This document shows positions 43,978 to 53,247 of a DNA stretch of 64,000 nucleotides, one piece after another. The notes under the pieces were generated by a model. It was not told the origin of the DNA, did no database searches, and was given only the letters and a program-made list of their open reading frames with translations. Location of the stretch: contig NZ_PEGH01000018.1 of the NCBI RefSeq assembly GCF_002737755.1, positions 310,001 to 374,000 on the forward strand, given 5' to 3'. Numbering within the stretch: the first letter of the stretch is position 1; each line of letters begins with the position of its first letter. The DNA comes from Caulobacter sp. BP25. Its GTDB lineage: Bacteria > Pseudomonadota > Alphaproteobacteria > Caulobacterales > Caulobacteraceae. A program made the translations under genes and the position numbers.

Positions 43978-44739
43978 ATGACGTTCGAGAAGCAGGTCGT
44001 CCTGGTCTCCGGCGCAGGCCGGGGGCTAGGCGCGGCCATTGCCCGGGCCTTTGTCGAGAACGGCGCCCAGGTGGTGGTCAACTATCGCCGCAGCGAGGCC
44101 CAGGCCAAGGCGCTGGTCGCCGAGCTTGGCCAGCGCGCCGTCGCCATCCAGGCTGACGTCTCCGATCCGCTGCAGGCGCGACGCCTGGTCAATGACGCCG
44201 CAGAGGCGTTCGGCCATCACGTCACCACGGTGGTCAACAACGCCCTGGGCGATTTCAGCTTCAACGGCGACGCGCGCGAGAAAATCCAGACCATCGGCTG
44301 GGACGACTTCCTGGGGCAGATGGATGTCGCCCTGCGCGGGTCGCTGAACCTGATCCAGGCCGCCGCTCCGGCGATGGAAGCTGCGGGCTTTGGCCGGATC
44401 ATCAATATCGGCACCAACCTCTTCCAGAACCCGGTGGTGCCCTATCATGACTATACTGCGGCCAAGGCGGCGCTGCTGTCGCTGACCCGCACCGCGGCGG
44501 GAGACCTTGGTCCCAGCGGGATCACCGTCAACATGGTCTCCGGCGGCCTGCTGCGCGTCACCGACGCCAGCGCCGCGACGCCCGACGCGATTTTCGACCT
44601 GATCGCCCAGAGCACGCCCCTGCGCCGTGTCACCACCCCGGCCGAGTTCGCCGACGCGGTCTTGTTCTTCGCCTCCCCCTGGAGCCGCGCCGTCACCGGT
44701 CAGAACCTGGTGGTGGATGGCGGCTTGGTCAGAGATTAG
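43978..44739 (+). CDS. Short-chain dehydrogenase/reductase (FabG-like)
   Basis: 253 residues from the ATG at 43978; a much longer open frame upstream is only a shadow of cysS. NAD(P)-binding motif VSGAGRGLGAAIARAFVENG, NNALGD in place of NNAG, and active-site YTAAK with the following Lys. The usual catalytic Ser 13 residues before the Tyr is Thr here (INIGTNLFQNPVVPYHDYTA). The C-terminus ends VTGQNLVVDGGLVRD as in 3-oxoacyl-ACP reductase-like enzymes. Substrate is unknown. It is followed 9 bp later by an SRPBCC gene. Confidence 0.88.
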   Translation: MTFEKQVVLVSGAGRGLGAAIARAFVENGAQVVVNYRRSEAQAKALVAELGQRAVAIQADVSDPLQARRLVNDAAEAFGHHVTTVVNNALGDFSFNGDAREKIQTIGWDDFLGQMDVALRGSLNLIQAAAPAMEAAGFGRIINIGTNLFQNPVVPYHDYTAAKAALLSLTRTAAGDLGPSGITVNMVSGGLLRVTDASAATPDAIFDLIAQSTPLRRVTTPAEFADAVLFFASPWSRAVTGQNLVVDGGLVRD

Positions 44740-44748
44740 GAGGGCCCC

Positions 44749-45210
44749 ATGCAGCGCGCCGTCGAACATCGCATCGGAGTCCAGGCTCCCGCCGAGATCG
44801 TCTGGGAGGTCGTCTCCGAATTCGAGAGCTGGACGCACTGGAACCCGCTTTACCGCCGCGCGGAGGGCGAGTTGAAGATCGGTACGGCTCTCGTTGTGGA
44901 GCAGCATCTGCCCGGCGAGGCGCCGCGCGTGATCCAGCCGATCGTTCAGGACTGGGTGCCTTACGAGCAGCTTCACTGGCGCTCGACACGGATCGGCGGC
45001 TTCGTCACGGCGATCCGCTATCTCGAGATCGAGAACATGGGCCCGTCCAGTTCGACCTTCTCCAATGGTGAGCTGTTCATGGGCCTACTGGTGCGCTGGG
45101 TCAGCCGCGAGGAGCGCCGCAAGCTGAAGTCCGCCTTCACCGCCATGGGCGAGGCCGTCCGCGACCGCGCCGAGGCCCTCTGGTCCGAGCGCGGCGGCTC
45201 TCCCATCTAA
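44749..45210 (+). CDS. SRPBCC/polyketide-cyclase-like protein
   Basis: 153 residues with the START-like fold pattern: VEHRIGVQAPAEIVWEVVSE, FESWTHWNPLYRRAEGELKI, GTALVVEQHLPG, then RIGGFVTAIRYLEIENMGPS and a C-terminal helix (RKLKSAFTAMGEAVRDRAEA). Such proteins bind hydrophobic ligands. The gene sits between the dehydrogenase (9-bp gap) and the NifU-like gene (8-bp gap), so it is part of the same transcript, but no ligand can be named. Confidence 0.8.
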   Translation: MQRAVEHRIGVQAPAEIVWEVVSEFESWTHWNPLYRRAEGELKIGTALVVEQHLPGEAPRVIQPIVQDWVPYEQLHWRSTRIGGFVTAIRYLEIENMGPSSSTFSNGELFMGLLVRWVSREERRKLKSAFTAMGEAVRDRAEALWSERGGSPI

Positions 45211-45218
45211 GGCGCGCG

Positions 45219-45680
45219 ATGATCGACGACCTCTACAGCGCCAAGATCCTTAACCTCGTGGCCAATATGCCGCGCGCCGGACGCTTGCCCGCGCCCGACG
45301 CCAGCAGCGAGAAGGTCGCCAAGCTGTGCGGCAGCAAGATCACCGTCGACGTGGTGGTCGAGGGCGGCAAGGTCGTTGACTTCGCTCAGGACGTCACCGC
45401 CTGCGCGCTGGGCCAGGCGGCCGCCGCGATCCTGGGTCAGAACGTCATCGGCGCCGATCTTTCGGACATCGAGTTGGCGCGTGACTCGCTAGCGGCTATG
45501 CTGAAGGGGAACGGTTCGCCTCCCGCGGGCCGATTTGCGGAGCTCGCCGTGCTAGAGCCGGTCAAGGACTATCCCGCTCGTCACGCCTCGACACTTCTGG
45601 CGTTCGAGGCGACGGTCGAGGCTATCCGCCAGGCCACAGGCGCCGTCGAAAAGCGAACTAGCACCGCCGGCGCGGTTTGA
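45219..45680 (+). CDS. NifU-N/IscU-like iron-sulfur scaffold-type protein, third Cys missing
   Basis: 153 residues. IscU-like features are MIDDLYSAKILNLVANMP at the start, Cys in KLCGSKITVDV and Cys in DVTACALGQAAAAILGQNVI. The third cluster ligand (Cys in the KLHCS or KCATL position of IscU/SufU) is replaced: the segment reads ARHASTLLAFEA. The protein therefore resembles the alphaproteobacterial variant commonly encoded before yidD. It may bind metal or a cluster differently, or serve another role. yidD follows after 52 bp. Confidence 0.78.
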   Translation: MIDDLYSAKILNLVANMPRAGRLPAPDASSEKVAKLCGSKITVDVVVEGGKVVDFAQDVTACALGQAAAAILGQNVIGADLSDIELARDSLAAMLKGNGSPPAGRFAELAVLEPVKDYPARHASTLLAFEATVEAIRQATGAVEKRTSTAGAV

Positions 45681-45732
45681 TCGCCCCGAATCGGGGGTTA
45701 GAACTCCATTAGACTAACAGTCGCGCGCTGGC

Positions 45733-45978
45733 ATGAGCCTCTACGAACGCACCGTCGATTTGGGCCTTAGGGCTTATAAGTTGACGCTCTCGCCTCTCAT
45801 CGGGCGTCAGTGCCGTTTTACGCCGAGCTGTTCGGAGTATACGGCCACCGCCCTCAAGGATCATGGCCCGTTCAAAGGGTCTTGGCTGGGCGTGCGACGG
45901 ATTTGCCGATGCAATCCGTTAGGTGGATCAGGTTATGACCCGCCGCCGCCGCGCCAGCCACGTAAAGTGGATAAGTGA
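45733..45978 (+). CDS. yidD: Membrane protein insertion efficiency factor YidD
   Basis: 81 residues with the complete family pattern: YKLTLSPLIGRQCRFTPSCS, EYTATALKDHGPFKGSWLGV and RRICRCNPLGGSGYDPPP. YidD helps YidC-mediated insertion of inner-membrane proteins. Here it is away from the usual rpmH-rnpA-yidD-yidC cluster and instead sits 3 bp before thrS, an arrangement also seen in other alphaproteobacteria. Confidence 0.95.
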   Translation: MSLYERTVDLGLRAYKLTLSPLIGRQCRFTPSCSEYTATALKDHGPFKGSWLGVRRICRCNPLGGSGYDPPPPRQPRKVDK

Positions 45979-45981
45979 AGA

Positions 45982-47958
45982 ATGATTGATCTGGTTTTCC
46001 CTGACGGCTCGTCGCGACAGTATCCGGACGGCTCGACGGGGCGCGACGTCGCCGCCGCCATCTCCAAGTCTTTGGAAAAGAAGGCCCTGCTGATCAAGCT
46101 GGACGGCCAGGTGCTGGACCTCGACCGTCCGCTGACGCCTGACCTGCTGGCTGGTGAGCGCAAGTTCGAGATCCTGACGCGCGAGGCGCCCGAGGCCCTC
46201 GACACGATCCGTCACGACACGGCCCACGTGCTGGCCGAGGCCGTCCAGGAGCTGTTCCCCGGCACCCAGGTGACGATCGGCCCGAACGTCGAGGACGGCT
46301 TCTATTACGACTTCGCCCGCGACGAGCCGTTCAGCCTGGACGATCTGGAAAAGATCGAAAAGCGCATGAAGGAGATCGTCGACCGCGACGAGAAGATCAC
46401 GCGCGAGGTCTGGGATCGCAACGAAGCGATCGCCCACTTCGACGGGATCGGCGAGCAGTACAAGGCGCAGATCATTCGTGATCTGCCCGCGACGGACACC
46501 ATCACGGTCTATCGCCAGGGGAACTGGAAGGACCTGTGCCGGGGGCCGCACCTGCCCTCGACCAAGCACGTCGGCAAGGCCTTCAAGCTGACCAAGCTGG
46601 CGGGCGCCTACTGGCGCGGCGACCAGAACAACGCCCAGCTGCAGCGCATCTACGGCACGGCCTGGGCGTCGGAAGCCGATCTCGAAGCCCATCTGAAGCG
46701 CGTCGAGGAAGCTGAGAAGCGCGATCACCGCAAGCTGGGCAAGACGATGGACCTCTTCCACATCCAGGAAGAGGGCAAGGGCATGGTGTTCTGGCACCCG
46801 AAGGGCTGGGCGCTTTATCGCGTGCTTGAGGACTACATGCGCCGTCGCCTCGACGCGGCCGGCTACAAGGAAGTGAAGACCCCGCAGATCCTGGATCGCA
46901 GCCTGTGGGAAAAGTCGGGCCACGCCGAGAAGTTCGGCCACGCCATGTTCATGTGCGAAAGCGCTGAGGGCGAGGTCCTGGCGGTCAAGCCGATGAACTG
47001 CCCCGGCCACATCCAGATCTTCAATGTCGGCCAGAAGTCCTATCGCGAGCTGCCGCTGCGCATGGCCGAGTTCGGCGCCTGCCACCGCTACGAGCCCTCG
47101 GGCGCCATGCATGGCATCATGCGGGTGCGCGCCTTCACCCAGGACGACGCCCACATCTTCTGCCGCGAAGAGCAGGTGACGGAGGAGAGCGCGCGATTCA
47201 TCGAGCTGCTGCGCTCGGTCTATAACGACCTGGGCATGACGCTGGCGGACACCAAGTTCTCGACGCGTCCCGAGCTGCGCGCCGGTACGGACCAGGTCTG
47301 GGACAAGGCCGAAGCCGCCCTGGCCGCCGCCGCAGAGGCGGCGGGTGAGACCTTGACACTGCAGCCGGGCGAGGGCGCCTTCTATGGCCCGAAGCTAGAG
47401 TTCTCGCTGAAAGACGCCATCGGCCGCGTCTGGCAGTGCGGCACTTTGCAACTTGATTTCGTTTTGCCGGAACGATTAGACGCCGAGTACGTTTCGGAGG
47501 ACGGTTCAAAGAAGCGTCCTGTTATGCTTCACCGTGCAATTCTGGGGTCTTTCGAACGTTTCATCGGCATTCTGTTGGAGAACTTTGCGGGCGCATTGCC
47601 CGTATGGCTTGCACCGACTCAGGTCGTTGTGGCCACCATCACCTCCGACGCCGATGACTATGCTCGCGAGGTCGTGGGGGCCTTGACGAAACTAGGTATG
47701 CGCGCGGAGCTGGACCTGCGAAATGAGAAGATCAACTATAAGATTCGCGAGCATAGCCTCGCCAAGGTGCCAGTGATCGCGGTGGTCGGACGTAAGGAAG
47801 CGGAGACGAGGCAGCTAGCCCTGCGCCGCCTGGGCGGCGAAGGACAGAGCGTGCTGTCGCTCGAAGACGCTCTCGCCGTTCTGACCGTTGACGCTACCCC
47901 GCCCGACGTGGCGCGCGCGCGCGCCGCCAAGGCCGTTCCGGAGGCGGTGACCGCCTGA
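45982..47958 (+). CDS. thrS: Threonyl-tRNA synthetase
   Basis: 658 residues with all parts: N-terminal TGS domain ([20 protein letters not shown]), editing domain with [11 protein letters not shown], class II catalytic core with the zinc Cys in MNCPGH (Cys340), motif 2 [20 protein letters not shown], motif 3 region [20 protein letters not shown], and the anticodon-binding domain. It charges tRNA-Thr. Start is 3 bp after yidD; the stop overlaps the start of a glycosyltransferase gene (TGATG). Confidence 0.97.
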   Translation: MIDLVFPDGSSRQYPDGSTGRDVAAAISKSLEKKALLIKLDGQVLDLDRPLTPDLLAGERKFEILTREAPEALDTIRHDTAHVLAEAVQELFPGTQVTIGPNVEDGFYYDFARDEPFSLDDLEKIEKRMKEIVDRDEKITREVWDRNEAIAHFDGIGEQYKAQIIRDLPATDTITVYRQGNWKDLCRGPHLPSTKHVGKAFKLTKLAGAYWRGDQNNAQLQRIYGTAWASEADLEAHLKRVEEAEKRDHRKLGKTMDLFHIQEEGKGMVFWHPKGWALYRVLEDYMRRRLDAAGYKEVKTPQILDRSLWEKSGHAEKFGHAMFMCESAEGEVLAVKPMNCPGHIQIFNVGQKSYRELPLRMAEFGACHRYEPSGAMHGIMRVRAFTQDDAHIFCREEQVTEESARFIELLRSVYNDLGMTLADTKFSTRPELRAGTDQVWDKAEAALAAAAEAAGETLTLQPGEGAFYGPKLEFSLKDAIGRVWQCGTLQLDFVLPERLDAEYVSEDGSKKRPVMLHRAILGSFERFIGILLENFAGALPVWLAPTQVVVATITSDADDYAREVVGALTKLGMRAELDLRNEKINYKIREHSLAKVPVIAVVGRKEAETRQLALRRLGGEGQSVLSLEDALAVLTVDATPPDVARARAAKAVPEAVTA

Positions 47959-48884
47959 TGAACAGCATTCTCCCGTCCGTTTCGACCCTGACCGCCGGTG
48001 CTCGCCCGGCTAGACCGCACGTGTCGGTGGTCATGGTCGTTTACCGGACGGGAGATGCGCTGGACGAGAGCATCAAGCATGTTCTGGCCGAGCCTTTGGT
48101 CGATGAGTTCGTGATTGTCGACAACGGCTCGTGTCCGAACGAGCGGGATATGCTGCGCTCCTTGGCCCTGACCGAACCGCGCGTGATCCTCAAGCAGGGT
48201 CACGGCAATATCGGTTTTGCCCGCGGCGCCAACCTGGGCGCTCAGACGTCAGGGGGCGAGCACATTGTTTTCCTCAATCCCGACGCCAATCTGCAGCCGG
48301 GTTGCGTGGCCGCCCTGGTCACGGCCTTCAAGGGTCAGCCGACCCCGACCATCGTCGGGGCGCGTGTCCTCAATGTCGATGGCTCCGAGCAGCGCGGCGG
48401 TCGTCGCGGCGAGGTCACGCCGATCAGCACGGTGCTGAGCTTTGGCCAGCTGACGCGCCGCTACAGCAAGCTGGCGGCGTTCGAGATTCATCGCGAGAAC
48501 GAGCCGCTGCCGCGCGCGCCCGTCCCGATGCCGACCATTTCTGGCGCCTGCTTCGCCATGCGCCGCCGGGATTTCGAAGCCCTGAGGGGCTTTGACGAGG
48601 GCTATTTCCTGCACGTGGAGGATATCGACCTGTGCTGGCGCGCGCGCCGCGCTGGCGGCCAGGTGCTGTTCCAGCCCCAGGCCCGGGTTGTACACCTTGG
48701 CCACACCAGCCTGGAGCACCCGGTCAAGGTGGAGTTCCACAAGGGCGTGGGCCTGACCCGCTACTTCATCAAGCGCGCCGACAGCCTGCAGCTGTTTGCG
48801 GCCGCCGTCCTGCTGGCCCCCGCGATCATGCTGATGAGCGTGTTCCGCCCGCTGCTGTGGAAGATGACCGGCCGGCCGATTTAG
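47958..48884 (+). CDS. Family 2 glycosyltransferase (rhamnosyltransferase-like)
   Basis: 308 residues. GT-A features: VSVVMVVYRTGDALDESIKH, EFVIVDNGSC, GNIGFARGANLGAQ, IVFLNPDANLQPG (DXD-like NPDAN), GACFAMRRRDFEALRGFDEG, and YFLHVEDIDLCWRARRAGG with the catalytic ED. A hydrophobic segment near the C-terminus (LFAAAVLLAPAIMLMSVF) may attach it to the membrane. It probably adds a sugar to a surface polysaccharide. It overlaps thrS by one base and converges with the oxidoreductase gene, their stops overlapping by 4 nt. Confidence 0.9.
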   Translation: MNSILPSVSTLTAGARPARPHVSVVMVVYRTGDALDESIKHVLAEPLVDEFVIVDNGSCPNERDMLRSLALTEPRVILKQGHGNIGFARGANLGAQTSGGEHIVFLNPDANLQPGCVAALVTAFKGQPTPTIVGARVLNVDGSEQRGGRRGEVTPISTVLSFGQLTRRYSKLAAFEIHRENEPLPRAPVPMPTISGACFAMRRRDFEALRGFDEGYFLHVEDIDLCWRARRAGGQVLFQPQARVVHLGHTSLEHPVKVEFHKGVGLTRYFIKRADSLQLFAAAVLLAPAIMLMSVFRPLLWKMTGRPI

Positions 48885-50095
48885 GGGCGATAGAGGTCCG
48901 CGTCCGGATCGCGTCCGCCCCGCACCTCGGTCGCGACGATCTGCGAAGCAATGACCGAATAGGTTATGCCGTTGCCGCCGAAGCCCATCACGGCCCAGGT
49001 ATGGTCCATGGCCTCGACCGGCCCGATGTTGGGCAGGCCGGTGGCGCTGGACCCGAACGCTCCGGCCCAGCCGTAGTCCATCTCGAAGCCGACGCCCGGT
49101 ATCAGCGCCTCTAACTTGGCGGCCAAGGTGGAGCACTTTCGTTTGAGCTTTTCGCGGTCCTGAAGGGCGTCGGCGGAGTCCTCGTCCTCGCCCCCGACGA
49201 TGAGCCGTCCATCGCCGGTCATGCGCAGGTAGAGGTAGGGGTCCGAGGCCTCCCAGACCAGCATGTCGCGGAGCCATGCCGGACAAGGCTGGCGTGGCTT
49301 GGAGGCCATGGCCCAGGTCGAGAGGATGCGCGCGCCTGGCGTGGGAACGGCCTTGGGAAACTCGTAGCCGCAGCAGAACACGACTGATCGAGCCCGGACG
49401 GCGTGGCCGGCGTCGGTCAGCAGCGTCACCCCGTCCGGATCGCTGGCGGCCTGGGTCACCTCCACCGGTGACAGGATCCGCGCCCCGCGCGCGTGGGCCC
49501 GTCGCAAGAGGCCCGCCGCCAGCCGCGCGGGGTCGCTGCTCGCCGAGCCGGTGGAAACGATGGCCCCTGTCCGCTCGATCCCGAAACGGTCTCGAAGCTC
49601 GGCCGGACCAAGGTAGCGGCTGTCGAGGCCGATCGCCGCCCGCGCCTCGGCCTCGGCTTCCAAGGCGCGATGGCCGTGGTCGTCGCCGGCCAGATAGAGC
49701 GAGGACTTCGTCTTGAACTGGCACGAAATGCGCTCCCGCGCGACCAGCTGGGCCAGATCGTCGACCGCGCGTCTCGATCGAATGTAGGCTCGCCTGGCCT
49801 TGGCCGCCCCGATCTGCTTGGCCAGGGTGGTCAGCGGCAGGTCGATCTCCCATTGCAGCAGGGCGGTCGAGGCCATGGTCGATCCCGTCAGGGGCGGACG
49901 CCGATCGAGGACGGCGACGGAGTGATCCTGGGAGAGCTCATGGGCCATCAGCGCGCCGCTGATTCCCGCGCCGACGATCGCGATATCGACGCTCAGCGAG
50001 CGTGTCAGAGGCCGCACCGGCACGCCGAGACCGGGGCTGTCGGTCCAAAGCGGTCGGCCGGTTCTGAGGTCTCGGGTCTTCGTCGCGCCGGTCAT
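48881..50095 (-). CDS. FAD-dependent oxidoreductase, DAO family
   Basis: 404 residues. FAD-binding motif VDIAIVGAGISGALMAHELS near 33-52, then VAVLDRR, and the DAO C-terminal pattern GFEMDYGWAGAFGSSATGLP followed by WAVMGFGGNGITYSVIASQI. The family oxidises amino acids or amines; members resembling gamma-glutamylputrescine oxidase share the GWAG…GFGGNG pattern, but the substrate is not determinable. It is convergent with the glycosyltransferase gene. Confidence 0.88.
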   Translation of the reverse strand: MTGATKTRDLRTGRPLWTDSPGLGVPVRPLTRSLSVDIAIVGAGISGALMAHELSQDHSVAVLDRRPPLTGSTMASTALLQWEIDLPLTTLAKQIGAAKARRAYIRSRRAVDDLAQLVARERISCQFKTKSSLYLAGDDHGHRALEAEAEARAAIGLDSRYLGPAELRDRFGIERTGAIVSTGSASSDPARLAAGLLRRAHARGARILSPVEVTQAASDPDGVTLLTDAGHAVRARSVVFCCGYEFPKAVPTPGARILSTWAMASKPRQPCPAWLRDMLVWEASDPYLYLRMTGDGRLIVGGEDEDSADALQDREKLKRKCSTLAAKLEALIPGVGFEMDYGWAGAFGSSATGLPNIGPVEAMDHTWAVMGFGGNGITYSVIASQIVATEVRGGRDPDADLYRP

Positions 50096-50195
50096 GGGAA
50101 CTCCGCCTTGGCGAAGCTTAGCTCCTCAAGCGCCCGATCGGTTCCGCGCGATGTGCGATGCGGGCGCTCGAAAGATGCTCGCCGCGCTTTTCCGC

Positions 50196-50558
50196 CTAGA
50201 TCGGCGCGATCGTCTCGAACCGCAGTCCGTCCGGTCCCTCGATCGAGATCGGCGCCTGTAGGTTCCGCGCGGGGAGCATCGCCCGATAGCGTTCGTACAT
50301 CGCCTTGACGTCGCGGCCGGGCTTGGCCGTCAGGCAGAGGTCGTATTCGCCCTCGCGTCCCCAGGGCTTGCGCTGCGAGCGCGCGATGTCACGGTCGGCC
50401 TTCACCGCGGCGGCCACCTTGTCCGCCAGAGGCCGGTCGATACCCATGCCGTAGCTGCCGAACTTGATCGTCACGTCGCAGCGCGCCGCAGGAGCGGGCG
50501 CGGCCGCGCAGGCGGCGAGGGCCAGGATCGGCAGCAGGGCGGCGAGGCGGAGCATCAT
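50196..50558 (-). CDS. Small putative lipoprotein
   Basis: 120 residues with a lipoprotein signal (MMLRLAALLPILALAACAAA, lipobox LAAC). The mature part has IKFGSYGMGIDRPLADKVAA, a Cys pair candidate (CDVTIKFG and YDLCLTAKPG) and ends FETIAPI. No known domain. Its start overlaps the stop of the HMG-CoA-lyase gene by 4 nt, so the two are co-transcribed. Confidence 0.75.
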   Translation of the reverse strand: MMLRLAALLPILALAACAAAPAPAARCDVTIKFGSYGMGIDRPLADKVAAAVKADRDIARSQRKPWGREGEYDLCLTAKPGRDVKAMYERYRAMLPARNLQAPISIEGPDGLRFETIAPI

Positions 50559-51454
50559 GCGGGGAACCCTCCGGCGCGAGCCAGGGACGAGGCGGGCGCC
50601 TTGCCGAGGCGCTCGCTGATCTCGCGGCCGATAGCGATCAGGGCCGCCAGGTCATAGCCGGTCTCGAAGCCCGCCCGTTCCAGCATGTAGACGAGGTCTT
50701 CGGTCCCGATGTTGCCCGTGGCGTTGGGCGCGAACGGACAGCCGCCTAGGCCGCCGACCGAGGCGTCCAGCACATCCACCCCCGCCTCGACGCTGGCGAA
50801 GGCGTTGGCCAGGCCTGTGTTGCGGGTGTCGTGGAAATGCAGGCGCAGGCGCGCGTCCGGCGCGGCGGCGCGGACGGCCTCGATGCGCTTGCGTACGGTC
50901 CAGGGATCGGCCACGCCGATGGTGTCGGCGATGGCGATCTCCGGCACGCCCAGGGCGGCGGCCTCGCGGGCGATGGCGACGATCTGGTCCTGGCTGACCT
51001 CGCCGTCGAACGGACAGCCGAAAGCGACCGAGATGGTGGCGGTGATCGGCGGGCCGCCGTCGATCGCCTGCCGCTCGGCGATGGCGGCCAGGGTGTCTAG
51101 CTGCTGGGACACCGTGGCGCCCTGGTTGCGGACGCCAAAGCCGTCCGAGGCGCAGACCACGACATTGGCCTCGTCGCAACCCGTCGAGACGCAGCGCTCC
51201 CAGCCGCGCAGGTTCAGCACAAGACCGATGCGCGAACGGTTGGGATTGAGCGGCAGGGCAGCCATGATGTCCTCGGCGCCCGCCATCTGCGGCACGCGCG
51301 CGGGGTTGACGAACGAGACCACCTCGGTGCGCCGCGCGCCGGCGGCTTCCAGCTTGGCGATCAGGTCCAGCTTCTCGGCGACCGACAGCGAGAGCTTTTC
51401 GTTTTGCAGGCCGTCGCGCGGCCCGACCTCAACGATCTGGATGAAGCGGCTCAT
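50555..51454 (-). CDS. mvaB: Hydroxymethylglutaryl-CoA lyase
   Basis: 299 residues from the ATG at 51454; a longer frame is rejected because the conserved sequence begins at MSRFIQIVEVGPRDGLQNEK. Family motifs include GPRDGLQNE, LHFHDTRNTGLANAFASVEA and GGLGGCPFAPNATGNIGTED with the catalytic Cys. It splits HMG-CoA into acetyl-CoA and acetoacetate in leucine breakdown. The start lies within the last 26 nt of the glycosyltransferase gene upstream. Confidence 0.93.
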   Translation of the reverse strand: MSRFIQIVEVGPRDGLQNEKLSLSVAEKLDLIAKLEAAGARRTEVVSFVNPARVPQMAGAEDIMAALPLNPNRSRIGLVLNLRGWERCVSTGCDEANVVVCASDGFGVRNQGATVSQQLDTLAAIAERQAIDGGPPITATISVAFGCPFDGEVSQDQIVAIAREAAALGVPEIAIADTIGVADPWTVRKRIEAVRAAAPDARLRLHFHDTRNTGLANAFASVEAGVDVLDASVGGLGGCPFAPNATGNIGTEDLVYMLERAGFETGYDLAALIAIGREISERLGKAPASSLARAGGFPA

Positions 51455-53192
51455 CGCTGCGGCTCCTTGGCGGGTTCGTTGGGGCGGGTTCGTTGAGGGC
51501 GGGTTCATTGGGCTCCATGGCATCCTCGGCGGGCGCCAGGGGCTCGCCCCGATAGATGGTGAGCCGCTCTTGATCGCCGTCGGAATAGTTCAAGCCCTCG
51601 ACGGTGGTGACCGGACGCGGGGCCAGGCCCAGCTGGCCCATGGCGGCGCGGAACGGCTTTTCCTCGCGGTCCTCGACAATGGCGGGGCGGCCTTCGGCGA
51701 TGGCGTTGGCCGCACCTTCGCCGTCGGTTAGCTGGGTGGTCGTGCCCAGCTGGAAGATCAGGCTGGGCTCGGCGTAGCCGGTCACGGCCACGGGGCCCGG
51801 CGCGCCGGAGCGGGGCGAGAGCCTGGCCTGGTCCAGCGCCTGGGCCAGGTCGCGCGACAGGAACAGCGGCTCCAGGCGCGGGATCAGGCCGGCGGTCAGG
51901 GCGATATGGGCGCTGATCCCAAGGGAGCCGGCCACGAAAAGCGCCCGCGCCGCATGGCGGCGAACCACCAGGACCGCGCCGGCGATCCCCGCCGCCAGGG
52001 CGAAGCCGGCCGCGACGATGGTCCAGCCCAGGTCGTTGGTGGTTCCGAATTCTTTCTGGCCATAGATGGCGACGGCGGCCAGCAGCGCGCCCATCAGCAC
52101 CGACAGACCCCCGCCCAGCCACCGGACGAGCCGGCCCAGCGGCTCGCGCAACGCCGCAGCCATCAGCATCGCCAGGGCGCCATAGGCGGGCAGGGCGTAG
52201 TGGACCAGCTTGGTGGGCAAGAGCTCGAACATCAGCCAGGTGGGAACCAGCCAGCAGACGGCGAAGCGGACGCCGGGATCCTTGCGACGGGTCCAGGCCA
52301 CGACGAGGCCGGCGGGCAGCAGGATGGTGGCCGGGAACGACAGCAGCGGCGAGAGCAGGGCGTGATAGCCGAATGGTCCGGCGTGACCCTCCTGGCCCCC
52401 GACCATCTTCGGCGCCAGGTCCGCGCCGACCGCCGCGCCCCAGAATGCGCCGTCAGTGGCTACGGTGATCATCATCGCCCACGGCAGCACGACGGCGGCG
52501 AACAGGATCAGGCCCCAGGTCCAGCCCAGGTCCTTCAGCCACCGCACCTTGCGGTCCCAGATGGTTAGGGCCGCCAGGGCCATGAATACGGTCAGCATGC
52601 CGACCGGACCCTTGATTAGGGCGGCCAAGGACAGGCCCAGCCAGAAGGCGAATTTGGTTAGCTTGCCGGCCGACTCGCCCCTCAGCTGGGCGGCGTAGAT
52701 CCGCGCCAGGGCGGCCATCGCCAGCGTGGTCGTTCCGCAAAGCGCCGCGTCGGTCTTGGCGATGAAGGCTTCCGAGGACAGCAGGAAGGTCGCGCCCAGG
52801 ATGGATCCCGCGATCAGGCCTGCGCGCGGGCCCAGCAGCGCTGCTGCGCCCCAGGCGCACGCCGCCGCCGCCAGCATCGCGCCCAGCAGCGAGGGGATGC
52901 GATAGGCCCAGATGCGACGTTCCTCGGCGTCGGAGAGGGTCTTGACGCTGACCGCCTGCAGCCAGTGGATGCCGACCGGCTTCTTGAAGCGTGGCTGGTC
53001 CTGGAACTTGATGACGACGTAGTCGCCGGTCTCCAACATCTGCGAGGTGGCCTGGGCGAAGCGCGACTCGTCACGGTCCAGCGGCGGCATGGCGAAGAGG
53101 CCCGGAAGGCCGGCGATCAAGGCCACCAGGGCGGCGAACAGGGGGCCGCGCCATCCTTGGCTCAGCGCATCCAGGCGAGATTCAAGCGTCAT
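51429..53192 (-). CDS. Family 39-type membrane glycosyltransferase (ArnT/PMT-like)
   Basis: 587 residues from the ATG at 53192. The first periplasmic loop carries MPPLDRDESRFAQATSQMLE, with the Asp-Glu typical of dolichyl-/undecaprenyl-phosphate-sugar-dependent transferases, and about 11-12 membrane helices follow. It likely transfers a sugar from a lipid-phosphate donor to lipid A or another surface target. The DPM1-type synthase divergent at 53248 could make that donor. The C-terminus is a repetitive NEPALNEPAPTNPP tail coded by imperfect direct repeats and overlapping mvaB. Confidence 0.88.
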   Translation of the reverse strand: MTLESRLDALSQGWRGPLFAALVALIAGLPGLFAMPPLDRDESRFAQATSQMLETGDYVVIKFQDQPRFKKPVGIHWLQAVSVKTLSDAEERRIWAYRIPSLLGAMLAAAACAWGAAALLGPRAGLIAGSILGATFLLSSEAFIAKTDAALCGTTTLAMAALARIYAAQLRGESAGKLTKFAFWLGLSLAALIKGPVGMLTVFMALAALTIWDRKVRWLKDLGWTWGLILFAAVVLPWAMMITVATDGAFWGAAVGADLAPKMVGGQEGHAGPFGYHALLSPLLSFPATILLPAGLVVAWTRRKDPGVRFAVCWLVPTWLMFELLPTKLVHYALPAYGALAMLMAAALREPLGRLVRWLGGGLSVLMGALLAAVAIYGQKEFGTTNDLGWTIVAAGFALAAGIAGAVLVVRRHAARALFVAGSLGISAHIALTAGLIPRLEPLFLSRDLAQALDQARLSPRSGAPGPVAVTGYAEPSLIFQLGTTTQLTDGEGAANAIAEGRPAIVEDREEKPFRAAMGQLGLAPRPVTTVEGLNYSDGDQERLTIYRGEPLAPAEDAMEPNEPALNEPAPTNPPRSRSDEPLHPDR

Positions 53193-53247
53193 GGCGTGTC
53201 GTTTAGCACGATCTTTCCCGAAACGACTTTTGCTGTATGAGGGGGCG

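Noticed and set aside
53047..53247. 67-residue N-terminal extension of the DPM1-like glycosyltransferase
   Set aside because: The extension is antisense to the start of the ArnT-like gene and lacks similarity; the ATG at 53248 begins the GT-A fold.
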